Shown here: in pieces, positions 9,182-19,386 of the stretch | Numbering within the stretch: position 1 is the first letter of the stretch | How the letters are laid out: each line of letters starts with the position of its first letter | Assembly (NCBI RefSeq): GCF_008107625.1 | Contig: NZ_SDKK01000006.1 | Location: 168,450 to 232,449 of the forward strand | Source: Zoogloea oleivorans | GTDB taxonomy: Bacteria; Pseudomonadota; Gammaproteobacteria; Burkholderiales; Rhodocyclaceae | DNA length: 64,000 bases | Direction of reading: 5' to 3' | Notes under the pieces: model-generated | What the model saw: the letters and a program-made list of their open reading frames with translations, nothing else | Databases searched by the model: none | What the model was told of the DNA's origin: nothing | Program-made: the position numbers and the translations under genes

Positions 9182-9202
9182 CGGGCCGGCAAAACCGGCC
9201 CG
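9182..9202 (-). terminator. GC-rich hairpin after lpdA
   Basis: CGGGCCGG and CCGGCCCG form a perfect 8-bp stem with a CAAAA (plus strand) loop, seven bases past the lpdA stop. There is no T-run on the minus strand, so it may be an RNA-stabilising 3' structure or a weak terminator rather than a full one. Confidence 0.45.
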
Positions 9203-9208
9203 CAGCGA

Positions 9209-10630
9209 TCAGAAGTGCAGAGGACGCTTGTCGACAGCCAGAGCCGCTTCGTGCACCACTTCCGACAGGGTCGGGTGAGCGTGGCAGATGCGCGCCAGAT
9301 CTTCGGACGCACCGGCAAACTCCATGGTCACGACGGCTTCGCCGATCAGCTCAGAAGCGTTCGAACCGATGATGTGCACGCCGAGAATGCGGTCGGTGTT
9401 GGCATCGGCGATCATCTTCACGAAACCAGCCGGGGTGCCGGCACCCAGCGCACGGCCGTTGGCCATGAACGGGATCTTGCCGACCTTGTAGGCGGCGCCT
9501 TCAGCCTTGAGCTGCTGCTCGGTCTTGCCAACCCAGGCGATTTCCGGGGAGGTGTAGATGACCCACGGAATGGTGTCGAAGTTGGTGTGGCCCTTCTGGC
9601 CGGCGATGGTTTCGGCAACGGCAACGCCTTCTTCCATGGCCTTGTGGGCCAGCATCGGACCACGCACCACATCGCCCACCGCCCAGATGCCGGGCAGGTT
9701 GGTACGGTTGTGGCCATCGACGTCCACAAAACCGCGCTCGTCGATCTTGAGACCGACCGCTTCGGCGTTGAGGCCGGCGGTGTTGGGCACGCGACCGACG
9801 GAGACGATCAGGCGGTCGAACTCGGCCTTCTGCGCGCCATCCTTGGTTTCGTACTCGACAGTGACGGACTTCTTGCCGACGGTGACGGTGCCAACCTTGA
9901 CGGACAGCTTGATGTCGAGACCCTGCTTGGTGAACAGCTTGAGGGCTTCCTTGGCCAGATCCTGGTCGGCAGCGCCGAGGAAGCTGTCCATGGCTTCAAG
10001 AATGGTCACTTCAGAACCCAGGCGGCTCCACACGGAGCCCATTTCCAGGCCAATCACGCCGGAGCCGATCAGGCCGAGACGCTTGGGCACGGAGTCGATG
10101 TCCAGCGCGCCGACGTTGTCGCAGACGAGCTTGTTGTCGACGGGGATGCCCGGCAGGTGACGGGCGGTGGAGCCGGTTGCCACGATGACGTGCTTGGCTT
10201 CGACCACTTCTTCACCAACCTTGACCTGCCAGCCACCGTCGCTCTTGGCGACGAAGGAGCCGTGACCGGCCAGGAAGGTGACCTTGTTCTTCTTGAACAG
10301 GCCCTTGATGCCGGCGGTAAGCTGCTCGACGATCTTGGACTTGCGGCCGATCATCTTGGCCACGTCGATCTTCGGGGTGCCGACGGAGATGCCCTGCTCT
10401 TCGAAGGCATGACCGGCTTCCTCGAACAGGTGCGAGGTGTGCAGCAGCGCCTTGGAGGGGATGCAGCCCACGTTCAGGCAGGTGCCGCCCAGACGGGGCT
10501 CGCCCTTCGGGTCGGCATAGGAGTTGGATTCGGCGCAGGCCGTGTTGAAACCGAGTTGTGCAGCACGGATTGCCGCCACATAGCCACCGGGACCACCGCC
10601 GATGACCAGAACGTCGAATTGCTTCGCCAT
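9209..10630 (-). CDS. lpdA: Dihydrolipoyl dehydrogenase (E3)
   Basis: A 473-residue flavoprotein that reoxidises dihydrolipoamide on the 2-oxoglutarate dehydrogenase E2 subunit and passes electrons to NAD. The N-terminal FAD site is [11 protein letters not shown]. The redox-active disulfide is [13 protein letters not shown] (Cys51/Cys56), the NAD-binding Rossmann motif is [13 protein letters not shown], and the C-terminal base is in [13 protein letters not shown]. The gene is the last of odhA-odhB-lpdA, so it is most likely the E3 dedicated to the 2-oxoglutarate complex. Confidence 0.97.
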   Translation of the reverse strand: MAKQFDVLVIGGGPGGYVAAIRAAQLGFNTACAESNSYADPKGEPRLGGTCLNVGCIPSKALLHTSHLFEEAGHAFEEQGISVGTPKIDVAKMIGRKSKIVEQLTAGIKGLFKKNKVTFLAGHGSFVAKSDGGWQVKVGEEVVEAKHVIVATGSTARHLPGIPVDNKLVCDNVGALDIDSVPKRLGLIGSGVIGLEMGSVWSRLGSEVTILEAMDSFLGAADQDLAKEALKLFTKQGLDIKLSVKVGTVTVGKKSVTVEYETKDGAQKAEFDRLIVSVGRVPNTAGLNAEAVGLKIDERGFVDVDGHNRTNLPGIWAVGDVVRGPMLAHKAMEEGVAVAETIAGQKGHTNFDTIPWVIYTSPEIAWVGKTEQQLKAEGAAYKVGKIPFMANGRALGAGTPAGFVKMIADANTDRILGVHIIGSNASELIGEAVVTMEFAGASEDLARICHAHPTLSEVVHEAALAVDKRPLHF

Positions 10631-10659
10631 TGTTTTTTTCCTTGTTCGGATTGAAACAA

Positions 10660-10696
10660 GGCACGGCGACGGCAGGAAACCCGCCGCGGCCGTGCC
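10660..10696 (-). terminator. Intergenic hairpin between odhB and lpdA
   Basis: On the minus strand GGCACGGC and GCCGTGCC form the outer stem, with an imperfect inner GGCGGG/CCTGCC stem, followed by TTGTTTC. The short T-run suggests partial termination or mRNA stabilisation within the operon. Confidence 0.45.
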
Positions 10697-10712
10697 TCTC
10701 AGGTCAGTAAGA

Positions 10713-11897
10713 TCAGACGTCCAGGATCAGACGGGCCGGATCTTCCAGGGCTTCCTTCATGGTCACCAGACCCAGCACAGCTTCGCGGCCGTCGATGATG
10801 CGGTGATCGTAGGACATGGCGAGGTAGTTGATCGGACGCACCACGACCTGACCATTTTCCACCACGGCACGGTCCTTGGTGGCATGAATGCCGAGGATCG
10901 CGGACTGGGGCGGGTTGATGATCGGGGTGGACATCATGGAACCGAACACGCCACCGTTGGAGATGGAGAAGGTGCCACCGGTGAGTTCTTCCATGGTGAT
11001 CTTGCCGTCCTTGGCCTTCTGGCCAAACTCGGCGATCTTCTTCTCGATGTCGGCGATGGACATCTGGTCGGCGTCACGCAGGATCGGCACCACCAGGCCA
11101 CGGGGCGAACCGACAGCGATACCGATGTCGATGTAGCCGTGGTAAACGATGTCGTTGCCATCAACCGAGGCGTTCAGGATCGGGAATTTCTTGAGGGCAG
11201 CAACGGCGGCCTTCACGAAGAAACCCATGAAGCCCAGACGCACGCCATGCGCCTTCTCGAACTTGTCGGCGTACTGCTTGCGCAGGGCCATGACCGGGGC
11301 CATGTTCACTTCGTTGAACGTGGTCAGGATGGCGTTTTCGTTCTTCGACTGGATCAGGCGCTCGGCGATGCGGGCACGCAGACGGGTCATCGGAACACGC
11401 TGTTCGGCACGGTCGCCGGAGGCGATGGCCACGGCCGGGGCAGCGGCCGGAGCAGCGGCCTTCGGCTGGGCGGCAACGGCATCTTCCTTGATCACACGAC
11501 CACCACGACCGGAACCGGACACGTCGCCAGCAGCGATGCCCTTCTCGTCGAGGATCTTGCGGGCGGACGGGCTCGCAGCGGCGCTGGAAGCAGCAGCCGG
11601 AGCGGCAGCAACAGCAGCCGGAGCGGCGGCGGCGGCGGGCGCACCGGCAGCAGCCGTGGCTTCGGTGTCGATGGTCGCAATGATCTCGCCGGAGGTCACG
11701 GACTCGCCGCCGTTCTTGACGATCTTCACGAGCACGCCAGCGGCGGGGGCCGGGGGTTCCAGCACGACCTTGTCGGTTTCGATGTCGATCAGGTTTTCGT
11801 CACGGGAAACGGCGTCGCCTTCCTTTTTGTGCCAGGTGACCAGCGTGGCTTCGGAGACGGACTCGGACAGTTGCGGCACTTTGACTTCGATCAGCAT
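10713..11897 (-). CDS. odhB: Dihydrolipoyllysine-residue succinyltransferase (E2 of 2-oxoglutarate dehydrogenase)
   Basis: A 394-residue E2. An N-terminal lipoyl domain has the lipoylation site ETDKVVLE (Lys43). An Ala/Pro-rich hinge (~80-108) is followed by the E3/E1-binding domain ([13 protein letters not shown]). The C-terminal catalytic domain contains the acyltransferase motif [12 protein letters not shown]. It transfers succinyl from the E1 product to CoA. The single lipoyl domain and the position after odhA support the 2-oxoglutarate rather than the pyruvate complex. Gene sucB is a synonym. Confidence 0.97.
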   Translation of the reverse strand: MLIEVKVPQLSESVSEATLVTWHKKEGDAVSRDENLIDIETDKVVLEPPAPAAGVLVKIVKNGGESVTSGEIIATIDTEATAAAGAPAAAAAPAAVAAAPAAASSAAASPSARKILDEKGIAAGDVSGSGRGGRVIKEDAVAAQPKAAAPAAAPAVAIASGDRAEQRVPMTRLRARIAERLIQSKNENAILTTFNEVNMAPVMALRKQYADKFEKAHGVRLGFMGFFVKAAVAALKKFPILNASVDGNDIVYHGYIDIGIAVGSPRGLVVPILRDADQMSIADIEKKIAEFGQKAKDGKITMEELTGGTFSISNGGVFGSMMSTPIINPPQSAILGIHATKDRAVVENGQVVVRPINYLAMSYDHRIIDGREAVLGLVTMKEALEDPARLILDV

Positions 11898-11936
11898 GTT
11901 TTCTCCCTATTTTTCAATTCGGCACAGACACGGGCA

Positions 11937-14762
11937 TCAGGCTTTGATTTCGCCGAACGCATTTTCGATAACTGCCTTTTGTTGCGCATTGTGCTTGGCG
12001 TAGTAACCCACGGCCGGCGATGCGGCAGCCGGACGCGACACCAGCAGGAACTTGTGCTTGTCGCCAAGCGCGCTGTCCAGATGATGACGGGAGGCCAGCC
12101 AGTACCACACGCCCTGGTTGCGGGGCTCTTCCTGGCACCACACCACTTCCGTGGCGTTCGGGTATTTGTTCACCTCGGCGGCGAAGGCTTCGGCCGGGAA
12201 CGGGTAGAGCTGTTCCAGGCGGACGATCGCGATGTCCTTGATGTCGTTGGCGCGACGATGGGCCAGCAGTTCGTAGTAGATCTTGCCGGAGCAGGCCACC
12301 ACGCGCTTGACTGACTTGGCGTCGAGATCATCCACTTCGCCGATGACGGTCTGGAAGGTGCCCTTGGACATGTCGTCAATCGACGAAATCGCATCCTTGT
12401 GACGCAGCAGGGACTTCGGCGTGATGATCACCAGCGGCTTGCGCAGCTTGCGCAGAGCCTGGCGACGCAGCAGGTGGAAGATCTGCGACGGACCGGACGG
12501 GATGCACACTTCCATGTTCATCTCGGCGCACAGTTGCATGTAGCGCTCGATGCGGGCGGAGGAGTGCTCCGGCCCCTGACCTTCGTAGCCGTGCGGCAGC
12601 ATCATGACCAGACCGCACTGACGACCCCACTTGGCCTCGCCGGAGCTGATGAACTGGTCCATCACCACCTGGGCGCCGTTGGCGAAGTCGCCGAACTGGG
12701 CTTCCCAGATGACGAGCTGGTTGGGCTCGGCAGTGGCGTAGCCGTATTCAAAGGCCAGCACGGCCTCTTCGGACAGCACGGAGTCGTAGCAGTAGAACGG
12801 AGCCTGACCCTCGCGGATGTTCTGCAGCGGGTAGAAGGTGCCGTCATGCCACTGGTCACGGTTCTGGTCATGCAGTGCAGCGTGACGATGGAAGAAGGTG
12901 CCGCGGCCCACGTCTTCACCGGACAGGCGGATGCCGAAGCCCTGCACCACCAGACTGGCGTAGGCCAGGTTCTCGGCCATGCCCCAGTCGAAGGACAGCT
13001 TGCCATCACCCATGGCCTTGCGGTCATCGATGATCTTCTGCACGCGGGGGTGCAGGGTGAAGCCATCAGGGGTGGTGGTCAGCGACTTGGACAGACGCTG
13101 GAGTTCGGCCATCGGAACCGTGGTGTCACACTTGTCGGTGTACTTCTTGCCGGCGTACGGACCCCAGTCCTGGGCGAACTGACGCTTGAAGTCGGACAGC
13201 ACGGGGTTGGACAGCAGCTCGCCCTTGTCAAGCGCAGCGCGGTAGTCCTTGATGATCTGATCGGGCTCGTCACCCTTGCAGATGCCTTGCGCCACCAGCT
13301 TTTCCGCGTAGATCTTGCGGGTGCCCGGGTGCTTGGCGATCTTCTTGTACATCAGCGGCTGGGTCACCATCGGCTCGTCGGCCTCGTTGTGACCAAGCTT
13401 GCGATAGCACACGATGTCGACGACGACGTCCTTCTTGAACTCCTGGCGGTACTCGACAGCCATGCCCATGACGAAGGCCACGGCTTCCGGATCATCCCCA
13501 TTGACGTGGAAGATCGGCGCCTCGCCCATCTTGAAGATGTCGGTGCAGTACAGCGAAGAGCGGTAGTCGCGGGGATCGGAGGTGGTGAAGCCGATCTGGT
13601 TGTTCACCACGATGTGGATCGTGCCGCCCGTGCCGTAGCCGCGGGTCTGCGCGAAGTTCAGCATTTCCTGGTTCACGCCCTGGCCGGCAACCGCCGCATC
13701 GCCGTGAATGATCACCGGGATGATTTCGGCCTTGCCGTTTGCGCCACGACGGGTCTGTCGGGCGTACACGGAGCCCTCGACCACGGGGTTGACGATTTCC
13801 AGGTGGGACGGGTTGAACGCCAGGGTCAGGTGCACCGGGCCGCCAGCCGTCATCACGTCGCTGGAGAAACCCATGTGGTACTTCACGTCACCCGCCGACA
13901 GATCGGAGGCAGCCTTGCCTTCGAACTCGGAGAACAGCATGCTCGGCGACTTGCCGAGGGTGTTCACCAGCACGTTCAGACGGCCGCGGTGGGCCATGCC
14001 GATGACGATTTCCTGAACGCCCTTGCTGCCCGCCACGCGGATCAGCTCGTCCATCGCCACGATGGTGCTTTCGCCGCCTTCCAGCGAGAAACGCTTCTGG
14101 CCGACGTACTTGGTGTGCAGGTAGCGCTCCATGGTCTCGGCAGCCGTGAGGCGCTCGAGAATGCGACGCTGATGATCAGCCTGGAACACCGGACGGCCGC
14201 GGGTCGGCTCAAGACGGGCCTGGATCCAGCGCTTCTCTGCGATGTCCGTCATGTACATGTACTCGGCACCAATGGAGCCGCAGTACGTCTGACGAACCGC
14301 ATCCAGGATCTCGCGCAACGTAGCGTGATCGCCCGGCAGGCCGTGGAAGGAACCAGTATTGAAGGTCTGGTTCAGGTCGGCTTCGGTGAAGCCGTAGTGG
14401 GAGAGCTCCAGCTCGTGGATCTCGGGACGCTCGGTGCGCTTGAGCGGATCAAGCTGCGCCCAGCGGGTGCCGAGGAAGCGGTGCGCGTTGATGAGTTGCA
14501 GGACACTGACCTGCTTTTGATCGGCGCCACCGGCAACCACCGTGCGAACCGGACCACGCTTCGCCATGTCGGCGAAAGCGTTGATGATCGGGTAATGAGC
14601 AACGTCACGGCCGTTGCCCGGGGTGTTCTGCAGTGAATCGAAGTAGCTCCGCCACTCGTCGGAGACGGAATCCGGATTATCGAGATAGTTCTCGTAAAGC
14701 TCTTCAATGAACGGCGCATTGCTGCCGAACAGTTGGGAGCTTTCAAAAAGCTGTTTCATCAT
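11937..14762 (-). CDS. odhA: 2-oxoglutarate dehydrogenase E1 component
   Basis: A 941-residue thiamine-diphosphate enzyme that decarboxylates 2-oxoglutarate and succinylates the lipoyl group of OdhB. The N-terminus has the small OGDH E1 binding segment (GSNAPFIEELYENYL), the ThDP domain contains GMAHRGRLNVLVN and a GDAAVAGQGV motif, and the transketolase-like C-terminal part includes LPHGYEGQGPEHSSAR. Length matches the family (~930-950). Two adjacent ATG codons (14762, 14759) follow an AGGTGG ribosome-binding site. It lies behind gltA in the TCA island and is followed by odhB after 39 bases. sucA is a synonym. Confidence 0.97.
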   Translation of the reverse strand: MMKQLFESSQLFGSNAPFIEELYENYLDNPDSVSDEWRSYFDSLQNTPGNGRDVAHYPIINAFADMAKRGPVRTVVAGGADQKQVSVLQLINAHRFLGTRWAQLDPLKRTERPEIHELELSHYGFTEADLNQTFNTGSFHGLPGDHATLREILDAVRQTYCGSIGAEYMYMTDIAEKRWIQARLEPTRGRPVFQADHQRRILERLTAAETMERYLHTKYVGQKRFSLEGGESTIVAMDELIRVAGSKGVQEIVIGMAHRGRLNVLVNTLGKSPSMLFSEFEGKAASDLSAGDVKYHMGFSSDVMTAGGPVHLTLAFNPSHLEIVNPVVEGSVYARQTRRGANGKAEIIPVIIHGDAAVAGQGVNQEMLNFAQTRGYGTGGTIHIVVNNQIGFTTSDPRDYRSSLYCTDIFKMGEAPIFHVNGDDPEAVAFVMGMAVEYRQEFKKDVVVDIVCYRKLGHNEADEPMVTQPLMYKKIAKHPGTRKIYAEKLVAQGICKGDEPDQIIKDYRAALDKGELLSNPVLSDFKRQFAQDWGPYAGKKYTDKCDTTVPMAELQRLSKSLTTTPDGFTLHPRVQKIIDDRKAMGDGKLSFDWGMAENLAYASLVVQGFGIRLSGEDVGRGTFFHRHAALHDQNRDQWHDGTFYPLQNIREGQAPFYCYDSVLSEEAVLAFEYGYATAEPNQLVIWEAQFGDFANGAQVVMDQFISSGEAKWGRQCGLVMMLPHGYEGQGPEHSSARIERYMQLCAEMNMEVCIPSGPSQIFHLLRRQALRKLRKPLVIITPKSLLRHKDAISSIDDMSKGTFQTVIGEVDDLDAKSVKRVVACSGKIYYELLAHRRANDIKDIAIVRLEQLYPFPAEAFAAEVNKYPNATEVVWCQEEPRNQGVWYWLASRHHLDSALGDKHKFLLVSRPAAASPAVGYYAKHNAQQKAVIENAFGEIKA

Positions 14763-14848
14763 GGGCGACCACCTGGCTTTTATCTTGTCTTTTTGGATGT
14801 ACTTGCTTGCGGTGGGGAGAATTCCCTGATCATTTGCTGCTTCCAGAC

Positions 14849-14887
14849 AAACGAAAACGGGATGGCCTCATGCTTGGGACCACCCCG
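14849..14887 (-). terminator. Intrinsic terminator after gltA
   Basis: On the minus strand CGGGGTGG pairs with CCATCCCG (one G-U pair) across a 14-base loop, then TTTTCGTTT follows. It lies 40 bases past the gltA stop and would separate the sdh-gltA transcript from odhAB-lpdA, perhaps incompletely. Confidence 0.6.
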
Positions 14888-14927
14888 CTCTCGCTTCTCT
14901 TGTTTCCCCCTCCCCCTCCGGGCAATC

Positions 14928-16223
14928 TTAGCCGCGTTGAGCCAGCGGCGTGACGTCGCGGCGAGCGGCGCCAACGTAAAGCTGACGCGGACGACCGATC
15001 TTGTATTCCGGATCGGTGATCATTTCTTCCCACTGCGTCATCCAGCCAACCGTACGGGCCAGCGCGAAGATGCAGGTAAACATGTCGGTCGGGATGCCGA
15101 GGGCCTTTTGCACGATGCCGGAGTAGAAGTCCACGTTCGGGTAGAGCTTCTTCTCGACGAAGTACGGGTCTTCCAGGGCGATCTTTTCGAGCTCCATGGC
15201 CAGCTTGAACAGACGGTCGTTTTCGAGACCGAGTTCGTTCAGCACGTCGTAGCAGACCTTGCGCATCAGCTTGGCGCGCGGATCGAAGTTCTTGTAGACG
15301 CGGTGACCGAAGCCCATCAGCTTGAAGCTGTCGTTCTTGTCCTTGGCGCGAGCGATGTATTCGCCGACACGGGACACGTCACCGATTTCCTCGAGCATGT
15401 TGAGGCAGGCTTCGTTTGCACCACCGTGCGCCGGACCCCACAGGCAGGCGATGCCGGCAGCGATACAGGCAAACGGGTTGGCGCCGGAAGAACCAGCCAG
15501 ACGCACCGTGGAGGTGGAGGCGTTCTGCTCGTGATCGGCGTGCAGCGTGAAGATCATGTCGAGGGCGCGGACCAGCACCGGGTTCGGCACGTACTTTTCG
15601 CACGGATTGCCAAACATCATGCGCATGAAGTTGGACGTGTAGTCCAGCTCGTTGTCCGGGTACATGAAGGGCATGCCCGTCGAGTACTTGTAGGTCATCG
15701 CCACAATCGTCGGCAGCTTGGCAACGATGCGGTTGAAGCTGATGTTGCGGTGCTCGACGTCGGCGAAGTCCATCGCGTCGTGGTAGAACGCGGACAGCGC
15801 GCCAACCACACCGACCATCACGGCCATCGGGTGTGCATCACGGCGGAAGCCGGAGAAGAAGCGCGCCAGTTGCTCGTGCACCATCGTGTGATTCTTGATG
15901 GTGTTTTCGAAGTCCGTCTTCTGCTTGGCGTTCGGCAGTTCGCCGTTCTTCAGCAGGTAGGTCACTTCGAGGAAGTTGCATTGCTCAGCCAGTTGCTCGA
16001 TGGGGTAGCCGCGGTACAGCAGCTCGCCCTTGTCACCATCGATGAAGGTAACCGTGGACTGGCAGCTGGCAGTGGACAGGAAGCCGGAATCGTACGTGAA
16101 GTACCCGGTCTTTCCGCCGAGGGTTCGGATGTCGATCACATCGTTACCGTGCGTCCCCGACATGATCGGAAACTCTACGGACTTGCCATCTACGGTCAGT
16201 GCAGCAGTGCGTTGCGTGGTCAT
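14928..16223 (-). CDS. gltA: Citrate synthase
   Basis: A 431-residue type-I (large, usually NADH-sensitive hexameric) citrate synthase that condenses acetyl-CoA and oxaloacetate. Catalytic histidines lie in [13 protein letters not shown] and [14 protein letters not shown]. The start was set at ATG 16223 (MTTQRTAAL) because AAGGGA precedes it; the frame stays open for 35 codons upstream into sdhE but that part resembles nothing. The gene follows sdhE by 55 bases, so co-transcription with sdhCDABE is likely. Confidence 0.96.
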   Translation of the reverse strand: MTTQRTAALTVDGKSVEFPIMSGTHGNDVIDIRTLGGKTGYFTYDSGFLSTASCQSTVTFIDGDKGELLYRGYPIEQLAEQCNFLEVTYLLKNGELPNAKQKTDFENTIKNHTMVHEQLARFFSGFRRDAHPMAVMVGVVGALSAFYHDAMDFADVEHRNISFNRIVAKLPTIVAMTYKYSTGMPFMYPDNELDYTSNFMRMMFGNPCEKYVPNPVLVRALDMIFTLHADHEQNASTSTVRLAGSSGANPFACIAAGIACLWGPAHGGANEACLNMLEEIGDVSRVGEYIARAKDKNDSFKLMGFGHRVYKNFDPRAKLMRKVCYDVLNELGLENDRLFKLAMELEKIALEDPYFVEKKLYPNVDFYSGIVQKALGIPTDMFTCIFALARTVGWMTQWEEMITDPEYKIGRPRQLYVGAARRDVTPLAQRG

Positions 16224-16278
16224 GTTTTGTCCCTTTTCCCTGTTGAAACTCCAGCTACCTACCGATCGAACTGCTCCC

Positions 16279-16515
16279 TCATCTTTCCCGAAGCAATTCG
16301 ACCATTTCCTTCCAGCGATCGTTGCCAACCGGCTGACTGCCGTTGATCATGGCCCAGAGGTCATGATCTTCGACAATCAGCAAGTCATCAAGATCAGCCA
16401 GTTGACCATCGTTCAGATGGTCAAAGTGCCTTTCTAGGAAACGTGCGAACACCAGATCGAGCTCGAGAAGAGCTCGACGGCACTGCCAGCGCACACGCCC
16501 CCTGTTCAGCGTCAT
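16279..16515 (-). CDS. sdhE: Succinate dehydrogenase flavinylation factor SdhE
   Basis: A 78-residue SdhE/YgfY (Sdh5) family protein that promotes covalent attachment of FAD to SdhA. Recognised by size, the [11 protein letters not shown] block, the [17 protein letters not shown] segment and its place directly after sdhB. The ATG overlaps the sdhB stop as ATGA, so translation is coupled. The family hallmark RGxxE reads R14-A-L-L-E18 here: glycine is replaced by alanine, confirmed on the DNA (CGA GCT CTT CTC GAG). The frame is open 23 codons further up, inside sdhB, but the coupled start is preferred. Confidence 0.88.
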   Translation of the reverse strand: MTLNRGRVRWQCRRALLELDLVFARFLERHFDHLNDGQLADLDDLLIVEDHDLWAMINGSQPVGNDRWKEMVELLRER

Positions 16516-17225
16516 ACCGCGCGACGAAGCATCATGTCTTTGATCTTGCCGATAGCCTTGGTCGGATTCAGGTTCTTCGGGCAAACATCGACACAGTTCA
16601 TGATGGAGTGGCAGCGGAACAGACGGTACGGATCTTCCAGATTGTCCAGACGCTCGCTGGTTGCTTGGTCACGGGTATCTGCGAGGAAGCGGTAAGCCGC
16701 CAGCAGACCGGCCGGGCCGACAAACTTGTCCGGATTCCACCAGAACGACGGGCAGCTTGTGGAGCAGCAGGCGCACAGGATGCACTCGTACAGGCCGTTG
16801 AGTTCCTCCCGGTCTTCCGGCGACTGCAGACGCTCACGCTCCGGTGCCGGATCGTTGTTGATCAGGTACGGCTTGATCGAGTGGTACTGCTTGAAGAACT
16901 GGGTCATGTCCACGATCACGTCGCGAATGACCGGCAGACCGGGCAGCGGACGCAGGGTGATCGGCTGGACAATGTCATCCATGCTGGTCAGGCAGGCCAG
17001 GCCATTCTTGCCGTTGATGTTCATGGCATCGGAGCCACACACACCTTCGCGGCAGGAGCGGCGGAAGGACAAGGTGTCGTCCTTGGCCTTCAGACGCACC
17101 AGTGCGTCCAGCAGCTTCTTGTCGGACTCTTCGAGTTCGACAGAGATGTCCTGCATGTAGGGCTTGTCGTCCTTGTCCGGATCGTAGCGGTAAATCTTGA
17201 ACTGTACGGTTCGCTTGCTGCTCAT
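16512..17225 (-). CDS. sdhB: Succinate dehydrogenase iron-sulfur subunit
   Basis: A 237-residue subunit passing electrons from SdhA to quinone. Three cluster motifs are visible: SCREGVCGSDAM...ACL (2Fe-2S), CILCACCSTSCP (4Fe-4S) and CHSIMNCVDVCPKNLNP (3Fe-4S/4Fe-4S). Length is usual. It lies between sdhA (20 bases upstream) and sdhE (4-base overlap). Confidence 0.97.
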   Translation of the reverse strand: MSSKRTVQFKIYRYDPDKDDKPYMQDISVELEESDKKLLDALVRLKAKDDTLSFRRSCREGVCGSDAMNINGKNGLACLTSMDDIVQPITLRPLPGLPVIRDVIVDMTQFFKQYHSIKPYLINNDPAPERERLQSPEDREELNGLYECILCACCSTSCPSFWWNPDKFVGPAGLLAAYRFLADTRDQATSERLDNLEDPYRLFRCHSIMNCVDVCPKNLNPTKAIGKIKDMMLRRAV

Positions 17226-17244
17226 TTTCTATTCTCCGGAACGC

Positions 17245-19038
17245 TCAGTAAGTACGCTTGGCGAGTGCAATCGGCTCGACGTCCGCAGACATCGGCTGGA
17301 GGTTCACCGGCTTGTAGTCGAGACGGTTACCTTCGCTGTACCACAGCGTGTGCTTGAGCCAGTTCTTGTCATCACGACCGTTCGGGGTCTCGGCGCAATC
17401 GAGCGCGTCGTCACGCACGTGGGCACCGCGGGACTCCTTGCGGGCTTCGGCGGAAACCATCGTTGCCTTCGCGACTTCGATCAGGTTGTCGAGTTCAAGA
17501 GCCTCGGTGCGGGCAGTGTTCCAGACCTTGGACTTATCCTTGATCTGGGTACGCTTGGCGCGCTCGGCAACATCCATGATCTTGGTGACGCCTTCCTTCA
17601 GCACATCAGCAAAACGGAACACGCCTGCATGCTTCTGCATGGTGCGCTGCATTTCGAGACGGACTTCGTGCACGTCTTCGCCACCGGTCTGGGTTTCCAG
17701 ACGGGCAATCCGTGCCAGCGACACATCGGCCGCATCTTCGGGCAGCGGCTGGAGCTTGAGCTGACCGGACTGGAAGTCGGAGACCACGGTTTCACCTGCA
17801 GCCTTGCCGAACACCAGCAAGTCGAGCAGCGAGTTGGTACCGAGACGGTTGGCACCATGCACCGAAGCACATGCGCACTCGCCTGCAGCATAAAAACCAA
17901 CGATCGGCACGTTCTTCTCGCCATCCTTCGGCACGACGACCTGGCCCTTGTAGTTGGTCGGAATGCCGCCCATCTGATAGTGACAGGTCGGCACGACCGG
18001 GATCAGGGCCTTGATCGGATCGACGCCAGCGAACTGGATCGAGATTTCGCGAATGCCGGGCAGGCGCTTGTTGATCGTCTCGGGAGACAGGTGGGTGATG
18101 TCGAGGAGAACGTGATCCTTGGCACTACCGGCACCGCGACCTTCGTTGATCTCGGTGGTCATCGCACGGGAAACCACGTCGCGGGAGGCCAGATCCTTCA
18201 GGTTCGGCGCATAGCGCTCCATGAAGCGCTCACCGGAAGCATTGCGCAGAATGCCGCCCTCGCCCCGCACGCCTTCCGTAATCAGCACACCAGCACCGGC
18301 CACACCGGTCGGGTGGAACTGCCAGAACTCCATGTCTTCCAGCGGTATGCCGGCACGAGCCGCCATACCGACACCGTCACCGGTATTGATGAAGGCATTG
18401 GTGGAGCTGTAGTAGATACGGCCGGCACCACCGGTCGCAAAAATGGTCGCCTTGGCATGGAAAATCGACACTTCGCCGGTTTCCATTTCCATGGCGGTCA
18501 CGCCAAGCACATCACCGTTCGCATTGCGGATCAGGTCCATCGCCATCCATTCGACGAAGAACTGGGTGTTGGCGCGCACATTGCGCTGATACAGCGCGTG
18601 AAGCATGGCGTGGCCGGTACGGTCGGCAGCCGCACAGGAGCGCGACACCGGGGTCTGGCCGTAATTCTGGGAATGACCACCGAACGGGCGCTGGTAGATC
18701 TTGCCGTTGTCGGTACGGTCGAAGGGCATGCCGTAGTGCTCGAGTTCGACGACGACCTCGTTGGCCTTCTTCACCATGAACTCGATGGCATCCTGATCGC
18801 CCAGCCAGTCCGACCCCTTTACGGTGTCGTACATGTGCCAGTGCCAGTTGTCTTCCGTCGAGTTGCCCAGAGACGCAGCCACACCGCCCTGCGCCGCTAC
18901 AGTGTGCGAGCGGGTCGGAAAGACCTTGGTCAATACGGCAGTCTTCATCCCTGCTTCAGAAAGCTGGAGAGCGGCACGCAAGCCAGCGCCACCAGCACCA
19001 ACGATTACTGCATCAAAGGTACGCTTCGCGACTTTCAC
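17245..19038 (-). CDS. sdhA: Succinate dehydrogenase flavoprotein subunit
   Basis: A 597-residue subunit carrying covalent FAD and the succinate site. The FAD-binding GAGGAGLRAAL and the flavinylation histidine region RSHTVAAQGGVAASLGN are present, as is the HPTGVAGAGVLITEG substrate loop. Translation starts at GTG 19038, immediately after the sdhD TAA; its TGGAGG ribosome-binding site lies inside the last codons of sdhD, so the two are coupled. Confidence 0.97.
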   Translation of the reverse strand: MKVAKRTFDAVIVGAGGAGLRAALQLSEAGMKTAVLTKVFPTRSHTVAAQGGVAASLGNSTEDNWHWHMYDTVKGSDWLGDQDAIEFMVKKANEVVVELEHYGMPFDRTDNGKIYQRPFGGHSQNYGQTPVSRSCAAADRTGHAMLHALYQRNVRANTQFFVEWMAMDLIRNANGDVLGVTAMEMETGEVSIFHAKATIFATGGAGRIYYSSTNAFINTGDGVGMAARAGIPLEDMEFWQFHPTGVAGAGVLITEGVRGEGGILRNASGERFMERYAPNLKDLASRDVVSRAMTTEINEGRGAGSAKDHVLLDITHLSPETINKRLPGIREISIQFAGVDPIKALIPVVPTCHYQMGGIPTNYKGQVVVPKDGEKNVPIVGFYAAGECACASVHGANRLGTNSLLDLLVFGKAAGETVVSDFQSGQLKLQPLPEDAADVSLARIARLETQTGGEDVHEVRLEMQRTMQKHAGVFRFADVLKEGVTKIMDVAERAKRTQIKDKSKVWNTARTEALELDNLIEVAKATMVSAEARKESRGAHVRDDALDCAETPNGRDDKNWLKHTLWYSEGNRLDYKPVNLQPMSADVEPIALAKRTY

Positions 19039-19386
19039 TTACAGCCTCCAGAGAATCTGAGCAGCCCAACCGACATAGCCGATGAGCAGGAGAGCGACAA
19101 CGGAATGCAGAACCAGACGCACGCCGGTCGGCTTGATGTAGTCCATGAAAATGTCGCGCACGCCAACCCAGGCGTGAAAGAACAGCGACACAAAGAAGAG
19201 GAATGTCGCGAACTGCATGAAGCCGCCGCTAAACAGACCGCGCCAGCTTTCATAGGACGAATCCGGCAGGAGCAGCGCTCCGACGGCAAAAATGACAGTG
19301 TACAGAGCCATCACAACGGCCGTGACACGCTGGGCAAGCCAGTCACGGAAGCCGTAATGGGCCCCAACGATGATGGGCTTTACCAT
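19039..19386 (-). CDS. sdhD: Succinate dehydrogenase membrane anchor subunit
   Basis: A 115-residue protein with three predicted membrane spans (around residues 20-38, 55-75 and 93-112). The HAWVGVRDIFMDY block with its histidine is typical of SdhD and lies near the heme and quinone site. Its start overlaps the end of sdhC by 7 bases. Confidence 0.94.
   Translation of the reverse strand: MVKPIIVGAHYGFRDWLAQRVTAVVMALYTVIFAVGALLLPDSSYESWRGLFSGGFMQFATFLFFVSLFFHAWVGVRDIFMDYIKPTGVRLVLHSVVALLLIGYVGWAAQILWRL

Noticed and set aside
12399-14636. 745-codon open frame antisense to odhA
   Set aside because: Composition is typical of a complementary-frame artefact; odhA is intact on the other strand.
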